Shown here in pieces: positions 31,444 to 40,354 of a stretch of 64,000 nucleotides of DNA (within the stretch, counting starts at the first letter, position 1; the number at the start of each line of letters is the position of its first letter). The DNA comes from Idiomarina rhizosphaerae (GTDB taxonomy: Bacteria > Pseudomonadota > Gammaproteobacteria > Enterobacterales > Alteromonadaceae). Both the position numbers and the translations under genes were made by a program. The notes under the pieces are model-generated. The model saw only the letters and a program-made list of their open reading frames with translations. It was not told where the DNA came from and made no database searches. The stretch spans positions 1-64,000 of the forward strand of contig NZ_JAMZDE010000001.1 of the NCBI RefSeq assembly GCF_024159085.1, in the 5' to 3' direction.

Positions 31444-31866
31444 TTATTCCTCGCACTCCGACGATACCCAGGAAGCCTCGCGATAGGTCGTTACCGAGCT
31501 ATCGTTAGTGGTTGTAACCTCACTGGAATAATGTTCGTTGCTGTGCACCGTAATCAGCGCATCGACGTCCGTTGTTCGTCCACCCGCTTCGCACGACGCC
31601 GCAACTTCAATTTTATCGCCATCCCGGGAGATATCCATATCCTGACATCCTATTTCATTCCAGCGTTTGCGCATTGTAGCGACCATGTCATTGCCCTCCT
31701 CGGCAGTAAGGCACTCCCGCGAATTTTTTTCTTGCGTAAGCTGCTTAGGAATTCCCTCTCCTTCCATGGAAGAAGTGACCTCCCATAAACCCGGTTTCAG
31801 ATCATTAGCCAAAACCGAGGAAGAGCAGGCTAAAAGCAGCATGCCTGATAATAAAAGCCGTGACAT
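31444..31866 (-). CDS. DUF3617 secreted protein
   Basis: A 140-residue protein with a signal peptide (MSRLLLSGMLLLACSSSVLA, cleavage near residue 20) and the family start NDLKPGLWEVTSSM. Two Cys pairs are seen (Cys in RECLTAEE, GCQDM, ASCEAGG, SSECEE), consistent with disulfides in the periplasm. The start is set by AAAGGAG before the ATG; a longer frame upstream is less likely. DUF3617 has no known function. Confidence 0.8.
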   Translation of the reverse strand: MSRLLLSGMLLLACSSSVLANDLKPGLWEVTSSMEGEGIPKQLTQEKNSRECLTAEEGNDMVATMRKRWNEIGCQDMDISRDGDKIEVAASCEAGGRTTDVDALITVHSNEHYSSEVTTTNDSSVTTYREASWVSSECEE

Positions 31867-32042
31867 AATTTTCTCCTTTAAGTGGGCGCACACGCCCGTT
31901 AGTCATTTTTTAGATAAAGCTTAGAATATTTAGACTAACTTGCATGCATCACACCAGCTTTAGACACAAAAATTACACTTATTTACATTTCTGGCAAAAT
32001 ATTGCCCAGGAAGCTCGGCCCGATCAGGCAACGAGCACTTTA

Positions 32043-32381
32043 CTAAACATTGGGTTTAGCTTTTCGAACTTCTCTGCAAATGTCTTCGAACCTTTGTTCG
32101 TATTTCTCGGGCAGGAATTCTGTAGCCAAAGCAAAAAATTCTGACGTTTTAGTGAGCTCTAACTCGCGGGAGAAAAATAAAAGGTCTTTGCGGTAGTCTT
32201 CGTATAGGTCTTCTGCAGCGCCAAGATCACCGGCATTACGGATGCTATAGTCGGCTACCCATAAACAATAAACCAACCGCTCCCAGTCAGAGAGCCCACT
32301 GAGTCCACATTCCGCCTTTTTCTGAACGATTTCATCTCCGCAATCAATCAGCCAGCTCTCATTATCTGTCGATGCAATCAT
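32043..32381 (-). CDS. Small acidic hypothetical protein, possibly DUF4375-like
   Basis: A 112-residue soluble acidic protein. LSDWERLVYCLWVADYSIRNAG (about 30-51) resembles the helical core of DUF4375 proteins, some of which occur as orphan immunity-like or stress proteins. That assignment is tentative. There is no signal peptide or membrane segment. It is alone between a DUF3617 gene and a membrane protein; a start codon 3' of 32400 is not seen. Confidence 0.55.
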   Translation of the reverse strand: MIASTDNESWLIDCGDEIVQKKAECGLSGLSDWERLVYCLWVADYSIRNAGDLGAAEDLYEDYRKDLLFFSRELELTKTSEFFALATEFLPEKYEQRFEDICREVRKAKPNV

Positions 32382-32450
32382 AATACCTCTGCTTAATGCG
32401 AGTACCGCGCGTTGGCGTACTCAGTCCTCTTAATCGGTATATGGTTTGGC

Positions 32451-32891
32451 TTACCCGCGTCTTAAAAACCAGCGGTTAAAATAGAAAAGTACAGCACCAT
32501 GAACCCCGCCTACAACGGCACCGGTTGCACTCAAATAAGCTCCCATAAACAATAAGTAGATAGCGGTCTCAGCACTAAAGAAACTGGCGTTATCCAAAAG
32601 CCCTCCTGCCGCAAGAACTTGCGATGAAACACCCCAAATCAAAATTCCCAAGCCAGCAATCGCGCCCCATTTTGCACCATCTAAAACATGCCCCAGTAGC
32701 GAGGTTCTGTCTTCAACAAATAAACTCGCTAACACCGCCCCCCGCCACAACACCAAGGCAGAAGCCATGAGCAATAAAACCAAAACTACTGTTACAGCTT
32801 CCCCCCGTAATGACGGCTGGGCTAAACCAATCAAAGACCAAATAACGAAAAAGGCTATTCCATCAACCAGCCCTACAGTCCTTGGACTCAT
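32451..32891 (-). CDS. Hypothetical membrane protein
   Basis: A 146-residue integral membrane protein with four hydrophobic segments (about 8-24, 33-55, 70-90 and 105-132) and a basic C terminus (FNRWFLRRG). I recognise no family. The 229 bases after it, up to the GntR gene, carry no recognisable feature. Confidence 0.55.
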   Translation of the reverse strand: MSPRTVGLVDGIAFFVIWSLIGLAQPSLRGEAVTVVLVLLLMASALVLWRGAVLASLFVEDRTSLLGHVLDGAKWGAIAGLGILIWGVSSQVLAAGGLLDNASFFSAETAIYLLFMGAYLSATGAVVGGVHGAVLFYFNRWFLRRG

Positions 32892-33120
32892 GAAGTTTCT
32901 CCAATAAACATCGTAAGGTGAACAAGCATATGTTCCAAACAGGGCTCAGCATAAGTCAAAAAAACAGAAAACATGCTACAAATATGACAATAAAGATACT
33001 TTATACTCTGGCTCCCGAACAGGAAACAAAGACATTATTGATTTCACGCGGGTTACGCTTACAGAGAAAAAACGCTAATATGAACAAAATCGCACCATCA
33101 CTACATGCAAGGGAAGACAC

Positions 33121-33852
33121 ATGAAAAGCGCAACCCGAAACAGACCACAAAGTATCCACTCCTGGGTTGCTCAGGAACTGGGTTCTCGAATCGTGGGTGG
33201 CGTCTATTTGCCTGGTCAGTATATCCCTAATGAAAATGACATTGGTGCAGAGCTGGGCGTATCGCGCACGGCGCTGCGTGAAGCTTTTAAGCTGTTAACC
33301 GCTAAAGGGTTAATCGAATCCCGCCCGAAACTGGGCACAAGAGTCCGTCCGCGTAAAAACTGGAATATGTTTGACGCGGAAGTTTTGCGCTGGTGTTTTA
33401 GCAGCAACCCGGACACGAAGTTTTACATGTCGCTGTATGAAATGCGGGAAATTATTGAGCCTAATGCAGCCAGTCTGGCAGCTATGCACCGTACTGACGA
33501 GCAGTTAGCCGCATTAACTGAAGCTTATCAGGCAATGGAAGAAGCTCAAATTGGTACTGACGCTGTCTACAAAAGCGACTTGGAGTTTCACTTAGCTTTG
33601 CTGGAAGCGACCAATAACGAATTTATGGCGTCGTTAGGTGTAACCATTGAAACTGCTCTGGAAAATTCATTTCGTTTAAGCAGTGCTATAGCGGAAGAAT
33701 ATGTCGATTCACTACCCGGCCATAAAGCAGTGTTCATGGCCATTAAAGAACAGAATCCGGTAGCCGCCCGGGAAGAAATGCAGACGCTTTTAGTCAACGC
33801 CAGGCATGCTCTGGAGCATACGCTGGCGGAGCTACACAAAACACAGGTTTAA
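33121..33852 (+). CDS. GntR/FCD-family transcriptional regulator of the arabinan locus
   Basis: A 243-residue regulator with a winged helix-turn-helix GntR domain (about 12-75: GVSRTALREAFKLLTAKGLI, TRVRPRKNW) and an FCD ligand-binding domain (about 85-235, with EFHLALLEATNN and GHKAVF supplying metal or ligand contacts). FCD regulators sense small acids or sugar-acid intermediates. It lies tail-to-tail with the 2-keto-3-deoxy-pentonate dehydratase. In Shewanella a GntR regulator, AraR, controls arabinose genes; a comparable role is inferred. Candidate operators (AGTAATACAATATNAC) occur at 34894, 35012, 51492 and 52814. No such site is seen before this gene itself. Confidence 0.88.
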   Translation: MKSATRNRPQSIHSWVAQELGSRIVGGVYLPGQYIPNENDIGAELGVSRTALREAFKLLTAKGLIESRPKLGTRVRPRKNWNMFDAEVLRWCFSSNPDTKFYMSLYEMREIIEPNAASLAAMHRTDEQLAALTEAYQAMEEAQIGTDAVYKSDLEFHLALLEATNNEFMASLGVTIETALENSFRLSSAIAEEYVDSLPGHKAVFMAIKEQNPVAAREEMQTLLVNARHALEHTLAELHKTQV

Positions 33853-33854
33853 AG

Positions 33855-34850
33855 TTACAGCTTAGTAACCTTTTGAACCGGGCTTTCTTTTTCTATCTGC
33901 AATTTATTGCGCAACGGTTTACCAAAGGTATCCGCCGCAATTTCGAAAATATCACCCGCCTGAGTGCGAATGCCGTCACCAAAACTTAAGGTCGCCGTGC
34001 CATAAAAATGTATATGCGCGTCACCTGGCTGGCGGAAAATAGGATACTTAAAGTGGTGGTTCTCCAGGTTCTCAATAGTGTGAGACATATTCTCTTCACC
34101 ACTTAAAAACTCTTTTTCCCACAATACTTCGTTGTCGCGGATAATGCGCGAATAGCCTTTGATATTCGCCGGTAAATCACCGACTAGAATTTCAGGGCCA
34201 ATTGAACACTGTCGCAATTTAGAGTGGGCTAATAACAGGTAGTTTTCTTTTTCCGTAATATGGTCAGAAAATTCGTTACCTAATGCAAAACCAATGCGAT
34301 GCGGCTGACCGTCTTTATCATTGATATATAAACCTGCAATTTCTGGTTCTTCGCCGGCGTCCAGAGCAAAATGCGGAGAGCTCAGAGCTTTTCCGGGTGC
34401 AACAACGATACTGCCATCGCCTTTATAGAACCATTCTGGCTGAGCGCCCTGCTCACCAGATTTCGGCTTGCCGTTTTGTACTCCGGCTTTAAACATTTTC
34501 ATAGAGTCTGTCAGTTCGGCGTTTGAACTGTCCGAGCCTTGTGCATGCATATTTGCGCGCGTGTCAGCACTACCAAGATGCGTCAGACCTGTGCCAGTTA
34601 CGAACAGATGCGCCGGGTCCTCATGACTAAACGGGCTGAGTAAGCGGTTCTCATTAATTAATTCAGCGTAAGAAATTTGCTCATCGCTTTGCAGCTTTTC
34701 TATTAACGACTCTAAACCGGTTTTCTCCTGCAGAGCTTTTTCCGCAAGCTCATAAACACTGACAACTTCCTTTAAAGGGTGAATATGCTCACCGTTAACG
34801 ACACCGGCCTGTTGCTTGCCAGCCTCTGTGACGTATTGAATCAGACGCAT
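33855..34850 (-). CDS. 2-keto-3-deoxy-L-arabinonate dehydratase, FAH family (GguC/AraD1-like)
   Basis: A 331-residue protein of the fumarylacetoacetate hydrolase fold, similar to GguC/AraD1 and to XylX. It dehydrates 2-keto-3-deoxy-pentonate to 2-oxoglutarate semialdehyde, step four of the non-phosphorylating pentose pathway. Visible features are MRLIQYVTEAGKQQAGVV, FVTGTGLTHLGSADTRANMH, FYKGDGSIVVAPG, ALDAGEEPEIAGLY (metal-binding acids), GNEFSDH and HFYGTATLSFGDG. The ATG has AGGAG eight bases upstream. It is divergent from the aldonate dehydratase, with one candidate operator per promoter. The DHDPS-type AraD found in Azospirillum is not needed here. Confidence 0.85.
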   Translation of the reverse strand: MRLIQYVTEAGKQQAGVVNGEHIHPLKEVVSVYELAEKALQEKTGLESLIEKLQSDEQISYAELINENRLLSPFSHEDPAHLFVTGTGLTHLGSADTRANMHAQGSDSSNAELTDSMKMFKAGVQNGKPKSGEQGAQPEWFYKGDGSIVVAPGKALSSPHFALDAGEEPEIAGLYINDKDGQPHRIGFALGNEFSDHITEKENYLLLAHSKLRQCSIGPEILVGDLPANIKGYSRIIRDNEVLWEKEFLSGEENMSHTIENLENHHFKYPIFRQPGDAHIHFYGTATLSFGDGIRTQAGDIFEIAADTFGKPLRNKLQIEKESPVQKVTKL

Positions 34851-34893
34851 TAGATAGGCTCCTGCTATGAATTTATACTATAAAATTTAAAAA

Positions 34894-34908
34894 GTAATAC
34901 TATATTAC
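34894..34908. promoter_or_regulatory. Candidate operator, motif A, copy 1
   Basis: GTAATA (34894-34899) and TATTAC (34903-34908) form a perfect dyad with a three-base centre, 44 bases upstream of the FAH dehydratase ATG. Confidence 0.65.
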
Positions 34909-35011
34909 CTTTTAAGCTTGGGCAATGATCGAGCCCGCTATAAATTTTTGTTAATCCTGTACAGAATTGAGTCAGCGATTGACATTCGCGGGAAGAATCG
35001 CGACCATAACG

Positions 35012-35027
35012 TAGTATTGTATTACTA
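35012..35027. promoter_or_regulatory. Candidate operator, motif A, copy 2
   Basis: On the minus strand it reads TAGTAATACAATACTA, a near-perfect dyad, 17 bases before the aldonate dehydratase start. It shares AGTAATACAATA with the copy at 51492 and AGTAATACNA with all other copies. Confidence 0.65.
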
Positions 35028-35043
35028 ATTAGCAGGTGTAGCC

Positions 35044-36783
35044 TTGAACAACGACGACAAAAATAAATCTAAACTGCGCTCCGCCCAGTGGTTTGGGACC
35101 GCAGACAAAAACGGTTTTATGTATCGTAGCTGGATGAAAAACCAGGGAATTCCTGATCATCACTTTGACAACAAACCGGTTATTGGAATTTGTAACACAT
35201 GGTCGGAACTGACCCCTTGTAACGCTCATTTTCGCGACTTAGCCGATCGTGTTAAAAACGGCATTCGCGAAGCTGGTGGTATTCCGGTGGAATTCCCCGT
35301 GTTTTCTAACGGTGAGTCAAACCTACGACCAACGGCTATGTTAACCCGTAACCTGGCGGCCATGGACACAGAGGAAGCGATTCGCGGCAACCCCATTGAC
35401 GGAGTGGTTCTAATGGTAGGCTGCGACAAAACAACACCAGCCTTGTTAATGGGTGCAGCGAGTTGCGACCTCCCAACGATCGTTGTCAGCGGCGGCCCAA
35501 TGCTTAACGGTAAGCATCACGGTAAAGATGTCGGCTCCGGCACCCTTGTATGGAAAATGCACGAAGAATATAAAGCTGGCAATATTTCTCTACAGGAATT
35601 TATGGATGCAGAAGCCAGCATGTCTCGTTCGGCCGGTACCTGTAACACTATGGGCACGGCTTCTACCATGGCTTCTATGGCAGAATCACTGGGCGTGAGC
35701 CTGCCACATAACGCCGCTATTCCAGCGGTGGATTCGCGTCGATATGTCTTGGCTCATATGTCGGGCATGCGCGCTGTGGAAATGGTTCATGAAGATCTGA
35801 AACTGTCTAAAGTACTCACCCGTGACGCATTCTTAAATGCGATTAAAACCAATGCCGCAATCGGCGGTTCAACCAATGCGGTGATTCACCTTAAGGCCAT
35901 TGCCGGCCGTATGGGCGTCGATCTGGATCTGGATGACTGGCTGGAAGGCAAAGAAGTTCCGACCATTGTTAACTTGCAGCCCTCGGGTCGCTACCTGATG
36001 GAGGATTTCTACTATTCTGGAGGATTGCCGGTTGTGCTGCGCCGTTTAGGCGAGCAAGGCATCCTCGCTAAAGACGCTTTAACAGTGAATGGGCAGACTA
36101 TCGGGAAAAACGTGGAAGATGCGCCTTGCTACAACGATGATGTCATCCGCACCTTTGATGAGCCATTGTTAAAACATGGCGGAATATGCGTATTGCGCGG
36201 CAACCTGGCGCCACGCGGCGCGGTACTTAAGCCGTCAGCGGCCAGCCCTCATTTAATGAAACACCGGGGTCGAGCAGTGGTCTTTGAGAGCTTCGAAGAC
36301 TATAAAGCACGTATTGCCGATCCAGATCTGGATATTGATGAAAACAGCGTCATGGTGCTCAAAAACTGTGGTCCGAAAGGTTACCCGGGAATGGCAGAAG
36401 TCGGCAATATGGGCTTACCTCCTAAAGTTCTGAAGAAAGGGGTAAAAGACATGGTTCGCATCTCTGATGCCCGCATGAGCGGCACAGCATTTGGTACCGT
36501 TGTCCTGCACGTTGCTCCCGAGGCGATGGAACTTGGTCCTCTGGCTGCGGTCGAGGAAGGCGATTACATTCAATTGGATGCCGACGCTGGAGTGCTTCAA
36601 TTAGAGGTCAGCGACGAAGAGTTGAAAGCGCGTCTGGAGAAACTCAAAGCAACCCAGGTAATCGTAAAATCTGGTGGTTATTTAGAAATTTACCGGGAAC
36701 GGGTTTTACAAGCCGATGAAGGCTGTGATCTGGACTTTCTGGTGGGTTGCCGCGGTGCCGCCGTACCAAAACATTCACATTAA
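35044..36783 (+). CDS. araC: L-arabinonate dehydratase (IlvD/Edd family)
   Basis: A 579-residue Fe-S/Mg2+ enzyme that dehydrates L-arabinonate to 2-keto-3-deoxy-L-arabinonate. Motifs are IGICNTWSELTPCNAHF (cluster Cys), MVGCDKTTPALLMG (cluster Cys), SRSAGTCNTMGTASTM (cluster Cys), RDAFLNAIKTNAAIGGSTN, and MVRISDARMSGTAFGTVVLH. The sequence strongly resembles pentonate dehydratases such as L-arabinonate dehydratase (AraC of the oxidative pathway, unrelated to the regulator AraC). A TTG start is preceded by AGGTG; conserved residues begin ten codons in (RSAQWFG), so a later start is unlikely. D-xylonate or related acids are alternatives. It is the first gene of a plus-strand operon running to 46655. 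Confidence 0.88.
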   Translation: MNNDDKNKSKLRSAQWFGTADKNGFMYRSWMKNQGIPDHHFDNKPVIGICNTWSELTPCNAHFRDLADRVKNGIREAGGIPVEFPVFSNGESNLRPTAMLTRNLAAMDTEEAIRGNPIDGVVLMVGCDKTTPALLMGAASCDLPTIVVSGGPMLNGKHHGKDVGSGTLVWKMHEEYKAGNISLQEFMDAEASMSRSAGTCNTMGTASTMASMAESLGVSLPHNAAIPAVDSRRYVLAHMSGMRAVEMVHEDLKLSKVLTRDAFLNAIKTNAAIGGSTNAVIHLKAIAGRMGVDLDLDDWLEGKEVPTIVNLQPSGRYLMEDFYYSGGLPVVLRRLGEQGILAKDALTVNGQTIGKNVEDAPCYNDDVIRTFDEPLLKHGGICVLRGNLAPRGAVLKPSAASPHLMKHRGRAVVFESFEDYKARIADPDLDIDENSVMVLKNCGPKGYPGMAEVGNMGLPPKVLKKGVKDMVRISDARMSGTAFGTVVLHVAPEAMELGPLAAVEEGDYIQLDADAGVLQLEVSDEELKARLEKLKATQVIVKSGGYLEIYRERVLQADEGCDLDFLVGCRGAAVPKHSH

Positions 36784-36794
36784 GCAGGTGTTCA

Positions 36795-37577
36795 ATGGCA
36801 GAGCAAAAGACATTAACGAACCAATATCCTAGCCTCAAAGGCCGTACGGTATTTATTACCGGCGGCGGCTCTGGTATTGGCGCGGCATTAGTAGAAGCCT
36901 TTGTCGCGCAGGGAAGCCAGGTGGCTTTCGTCGACATTCTGGAAGATGAATCAAAAGCGCTGGTCGAGAAAGTTAATGAACATTCTGGCTCAGGTCAGGC
37001 ACATTTTTACCCTTGTAACCTGGTTGATATTGAGCACTTACGCAAAGTTGTTGAGCAAGTAAAAAGTGAACTTGGTGCCATTAGCGTACTGATAAACAAC
37101 GCTGCCAGTGATACTCGTCACGACTTCCGTGATGTGACCCCGGAATATTGGGATGAGCGCATGCATATTAATCTGCGTCCTCAGTTCTTTGCAGCGCAGG
37201 CAGTGTATTCGCAAATGAAAGAGCTGGGTGGTGGTTCCATCATTAACTTTGGCTCAATGAGCTGGCACGAAAGCCAGGGCAATATGCCTGGGTATACCAG
37301 CGCAAAGTCGGCCGTACTAGGCCTGACTCGTGGCCTGGCTCGTGATATGGGCGAGGATAATATCCGGGTCAATACGCTAACCCCGGGGTGGGTTATGACG
37401 GAGCGTCAACTGTCCTTGTGGGTTACGGAAGAAACCAAAAAAGACATTGCTAAGAACCAATGCATTAACGCACCACTAATGCCCGAAAGCATCGCCGCAA
37501 TGGCGTTATTTTTAGCGTCAGATGATAGCAGCATGTGTACTGCTCAAGACTTTATTGTCGATGCCGGGTGGGTGTAA
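36795..37577 (+). CDS. SDR pentose 1-dehydrogenase
   Basis: A 260-residue short-chain dehydrogenase that should oxidise L-arabinose (or D-xylose) at C1 to the lactone. It shows the NAD(P)-binding TGGGSGIGA (about 24-32), NNAAS, catalytic Ser in INFGSMSWH, YxxxK as YTSAKSA, and DAGWV at the C terminus. The overall sequence resembles Caulobacter XylB. The start is the ATG after AGGTG at 36795. It is 12 bases from the dehydratase. The substrate assignment to L-arabinose rests on the surrounding arabinan genes. Confidence 0.85.
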   Translation: MAEQKTLTNQYPSLKGRTVFITGGGSGIGAALVEAFVAQGSQVAFVDILEDESKALVEKVNEHSGSGQAHFYPCNLVDIEHLRKVVEQVKSELGAISVLINNAASDTRHDFRDVTPEYWDERMHINLRPQFFAAQAVYSQMKELGGGSIINFGSMSWHESQGNMPGYTSAKSAVLGLTRGLARDMGEDNIRVNTLTPGWVMTERQLSLWVTEETKKDIAKNQCINAPLMPESIAAMALFLASDDSSMCTAQDFIVDAGWV

Positions 37578-37635
37578 CAGGATATTTCGGGTCGCGCGAC
37601 GCGCGGCAGAGTACCTCTAAGTAACAGGATTTATT

Positions 37636-39237
37636 ATGACTATTACAGGTAAACAACTTATTCAAGGCGAATGGCAAGCAGGCAAAGGTGCCTCTTACCA
37701 GGCGGTTAACCCAGCTACAGGTGAAACGCTGGAGCCAACAATAAACCATGCTGACGGCAGCCAGGTTGACGCAGCGGTTGAAGGCGCAGCTAAAGCAGCT
37801 CCTGTTTATGCAGCAACGACACTGAAGCAACGCGGCGAGTTTTTACAAGCCTGTGCCGATGAAATTATGGCCTTAGGCGACGAATTACTCGACCGCTTAA
37901 AAGCTGAAACCGGCTACCCGCAGGCTCGTGTTGAAGGCGAGCGCGGTCGTACGTGCAACCAGTTAAAACTCTTCGCTAATACCATTCAAAGTGGTGAGTT
38001 CCTGGATGCACGTATTGATAAAGCAATGCCAGATCGTCAGCCTATGCCACGCGCAGACATTCGCTTTTACAAACAAGCGCTTGGTCCGGTTGTTGTATTT
38101 GGCGCTTCTAACTTTCCAATGGCGTTCTCTACCGCAGGCGGTGACACAGCTTCCGCTTTAGCAGCAGGTTGCCCGGTTATTGTTAAAGGTCACAACTCTC
38201 ACGCTGGCTCGGCTGAGTTAGTTGCTCAGGCATTACAAAAAGCGGCAGACAAATGCCAAATGCCTAAAGGTACGTTCTCTTACGTAACCGGCCCTGGCAA
38301 AGATGTCGGCGCGGCATTAGTCAAAGCGGAACAAGTTAAAGCGGTTGGCTTTACCGGCTCTCACTCTGGCGGTATGGCACTATACAAACTGGCCAGCGAA
38401 CGTAAAAACCCAATTCCGGTATTTGCCGAAATGGGCAGCATTAACCCCATTGTTGTCTTACCAGAAGCATTAAAAAACTCAGCACAAAGCATTGCTGAAG
38501 GCTTTGTCGGCTCTTTGACACTGGGTGTGGGTCAGTTCTGTGTAAACCCAGGCTTGGTATTAGGTATTGAAGGCGACGAGCTGGATACCTTTATTGATTC
38601 TACTGCCAAAGCATTAGCTGATGTAAACGCTGGCGTTATGCTGAATCAGGGCATTGCCGAAACTTACCAGTCAGGCCGTCAAAAACTGTCAGGCCAGCCA
38701 GGTGTTAAATCGGTTGCAACAGGCCAGCCAGTGAAAGAAGGTGAAAAAGGCTTCTGTGGGCAAGCTGAATTATTTACGGTTTCTGCATCTGACTTCGTCA
38801 AAAACCCGGAGCTTCAGGCAGAAAACTTCGGCCCCAGCTCTTTAGTCATTAAATGTAAAAATGCTGAAGAACTGAATACTGTTGTCAGCCATTTAGGCGG
38901 CCAGTTAACCGGCACGCTGCAGGCAACAGAAGGCGAACTGAAAAACTACTCTGAATTACTAAGCCTGTTACAGGATAAAGTGGGTCGTATGGTTGTTAAT
39001 AACTTCCCTACTGGCGTAGAAGTTTGTGACGCGATGATGCACGGTGGTCCTTCTCCGGCATCAACAGACAGCCGCTTTACCTCTGTTGGTACCAAAGCAA
39101 TTGACCGTTTTGTACGCCCTATTTGCTTCCAGAACTATCCGCATGACTTACTGCCGGACGCTCTGAAGAACGAAAACCCATGGGGCATCAGCCGTTGGAT
39201 AAATGGCGAGCGCACTAACAAGGCTGTTGAGAACTAA
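37636..39237 (+). CDS. 2-oxoglutarate semialdehyde dehydrogenase (2,5-dioxovalerate dehydrogenase)
   Basis: A 533-residue NAD(P)+-dependent aldehyde dehydrogenase that forms 2-oxoglutarate, the last pathway step feeding the citric acid cycle. It has the Rossmann segment VVVFGASNFPMAFSTAGGDTA, FTGSHSGG, general-base Glu in VFAEMGSINP, and nucleophile Cys in GVGQFCVNPGL (about 303). This resembles the KGSADH-III subgroup. AGGA precedes the ATG. GalM follows three bases downstream. Confidence 0.9.
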   Translation: MTITGKQLIQGEWQAGKGASYQAVNPATGETLEPTINHADGSQVDAAVEGAAKAAPVYAATTLKQRGEFLQACADEIMALGDELLDRLKAETGYPQARVEGERGRTCNQLKLFANTIQSGEFLDARIDKAMPDRQPMPRADIRFYKQALGPVVVFGASNFPMAFSTAGGDTASALAAGCPVIVKGHNSHAGSAELVAQALQKAADKCQMPKGTFSYVTGPGKDVGAALVKAEQVKAVGFTGSHSGGMALYKLASERKNPIPVFAEMGSINPIVVLPEALKNSAQSIAEGFVGSLTLGVGQFCVNPGLVLGIEGDELDTFIDSTAKALADVNAGVMLNQGIAETYQSGRQKLSGQPGVKSVATGQPVKEGEKGFCGQAELFTVSASDFVKNPELQAENFGPSSLVIKCKNAEELNTVVSHLGGQLTGTLQATEGELKNYSELLSLLQDKVGRMVVNNFPTGVEVCDAMMHGGPSPASTDSRFTSVGTKAIDRFVRPICFQNYPHDLLPDALKNENPWGISRWINGERTNKAVEN

Positions 39238-39240
39238 GCC

Positions 39241-40281
39241 ATGGCTTTGTTCATTACAGAAAGTAAAGAAGTGCACGCTGGCTTTAGCCAGCCTCTGCGC
39301 TTTTTTACGTTACATAACAGCCAGGGTATGCAAGTTACTCTGGCTAACTTTGGCGCCAGCGTCCGTTCATTAAAAGTCCCCTGTAACCAAGGCGTTCAGG
39401 AAGTTACCCTTAATTACCAGGATCCGACTCTGTGGTTGAAAAACCCTTACTACTTTGGCGTTATTGTTGGCCGTTGCGCTAACCGTATAGGCCAGAGTCA
39501 GTTTTCAGTCGATGATCAGAACATTCGTCTGGTCAATAATGAAGGCAAAAATCAACTGCACGGCGGCCCGGAAGGCTTGTCTTTTCGCTTCTGGGACACA
39601 GAGAGCAAGGAAACAGCTGACACAGTGAGTGTCACATTCCATATTTTTAGCGCAGATGGTGATCAGGGCTACCCTGGTAATTTCAAAGCCTCGGTAACTT
39701 ATTCACTGAATGATGAAAACGAGCTACTTATCGACTACCAGGCCACCACAGATAAAGCATGTCCGGTCAATATGACCAGTCATATGTATTTTAATCTGGC
39801 AGGCACGGGGTCCATTCTCGATCATGAACTGACTCTTCACTCCGACCGCTACGTAGAAGTTGACGAAGAACTCATTCCTACCGGTCGCTTAATTGATACA
39901 GCAGATTCGCCTATGGATTTCCAACGGGCCAAAACCATAAGGCAGGATATTGCGAAAACCGAACAGGGCTATGACCATTTTTGGGTAGCGCGAGACGAGA
40001 AAAGCCGTACCTTGCAAAAACTGGCTAAATTACGAGATCCGGTTTCCGGACGTACACTGGAGCTGTTCAGCACAGAGCCAGGCGTTCAATTTTACAGTGG
40101 CAACTTTCTGGACTCTTCAATACCCGGAGCTTCTGGTAAACCGTTACCACAATATGGAGGACTTTGCCTCGAACCTCATATTCACCCCGATGCGGTAAAT
40201 CAATCCTCATTCCCTTCGGTCATTCTGTCCCCGGGGCAGAGGTATCAACAAAGCAGTCTCTATAAGTTTTCCAGCAGCTAA
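39241..40281 (+). CDS. galM: Aldose 1-epimerase (mutarotase), GalM-like
   Basis: A 346-residue cytosolic enzyme with the GalM beta-sandwich. Motifs include VGRCANRIGQSQF, NQLHGGPEGLSFRFWD (catalytic His), MTSHMYFNLAG and LCLEPHIHPDAVN (catalytic Glu). It would equilibrate sugar anomers before oxidation. In this operon it may interconvert anomers of L-arabinose, and furanose-to-pyranose ring change is a further possibility. The stop lies within a hairpin (40272-40291). The next gene is the ABC transporter binding protein. Confidence 0.9.
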   Translation: MALFITESKEVHAGFSQPLRFFTLHNSQGMQVTLANFGASVRSLKVPCNQGVQEVTLNYQDPTLWLKNPYYFGVIVGRCANRIGQSQFSVDDQNIRLVNNEGKNQLHGGPEGLSFRFWDTESKETADTVSVTFHIFSADGDQGYPGNFKASVTYSLNDENELLIDYQATTDKACPVNMTSHMYFNLAGTGSILDHELTLHSDRYVEVDEELIPTGRLIDTADSPMDFQRAKTIRQDIAKTEQGYDHFWVARDEKSRTLQKLAKLRDPVSGRTLELFSTEPGVQFYSGNFLDSSIPGASGKPLPQYGGLCLEPHIHPDAVNQSSFPSVILSPGQRYQQSSLYKFSSS

Positions 40282-40291
40282 CCGGCTGCTG
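40272..40291 (+). other. Hairpin overlapping the galM stop codon
   Basis: CAGCAGC (40272-40278) pairs with GCTGCTG (40285-40291), and TTTT/AAAA extend the stem past one mismatched base. There is no U-tract, so this is better read as an RNA-processing or 3'-stabilising stem than as a terminator. It separates enzyme genes from the binding-protein gene, which often needs higher expression. Confidence 0.5.
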
Positions 40292-40354
40292 AAAACACAG
40301 CAACATGAATTTGCCCAAAAATAATAAGTAAACAATAAGATAAAGGCGAAAAAC

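Noticed and set aside
31306..31788. 160-residue plus-strand open frame opposite ybaK and the DUF3617 gene
   Set aside because: Both minus-strand genes there are well supported by family motifs and start signals; the plus frame has no recognisable feature.
37585..37610. CGCGCG-rich palindrome between the SDR and aldehyde dehydrogenase genes
   Set aside because: The CGCGCGACGCGCG stretch is short, has no U-tract and does not match any repeat elsewhere in the window.
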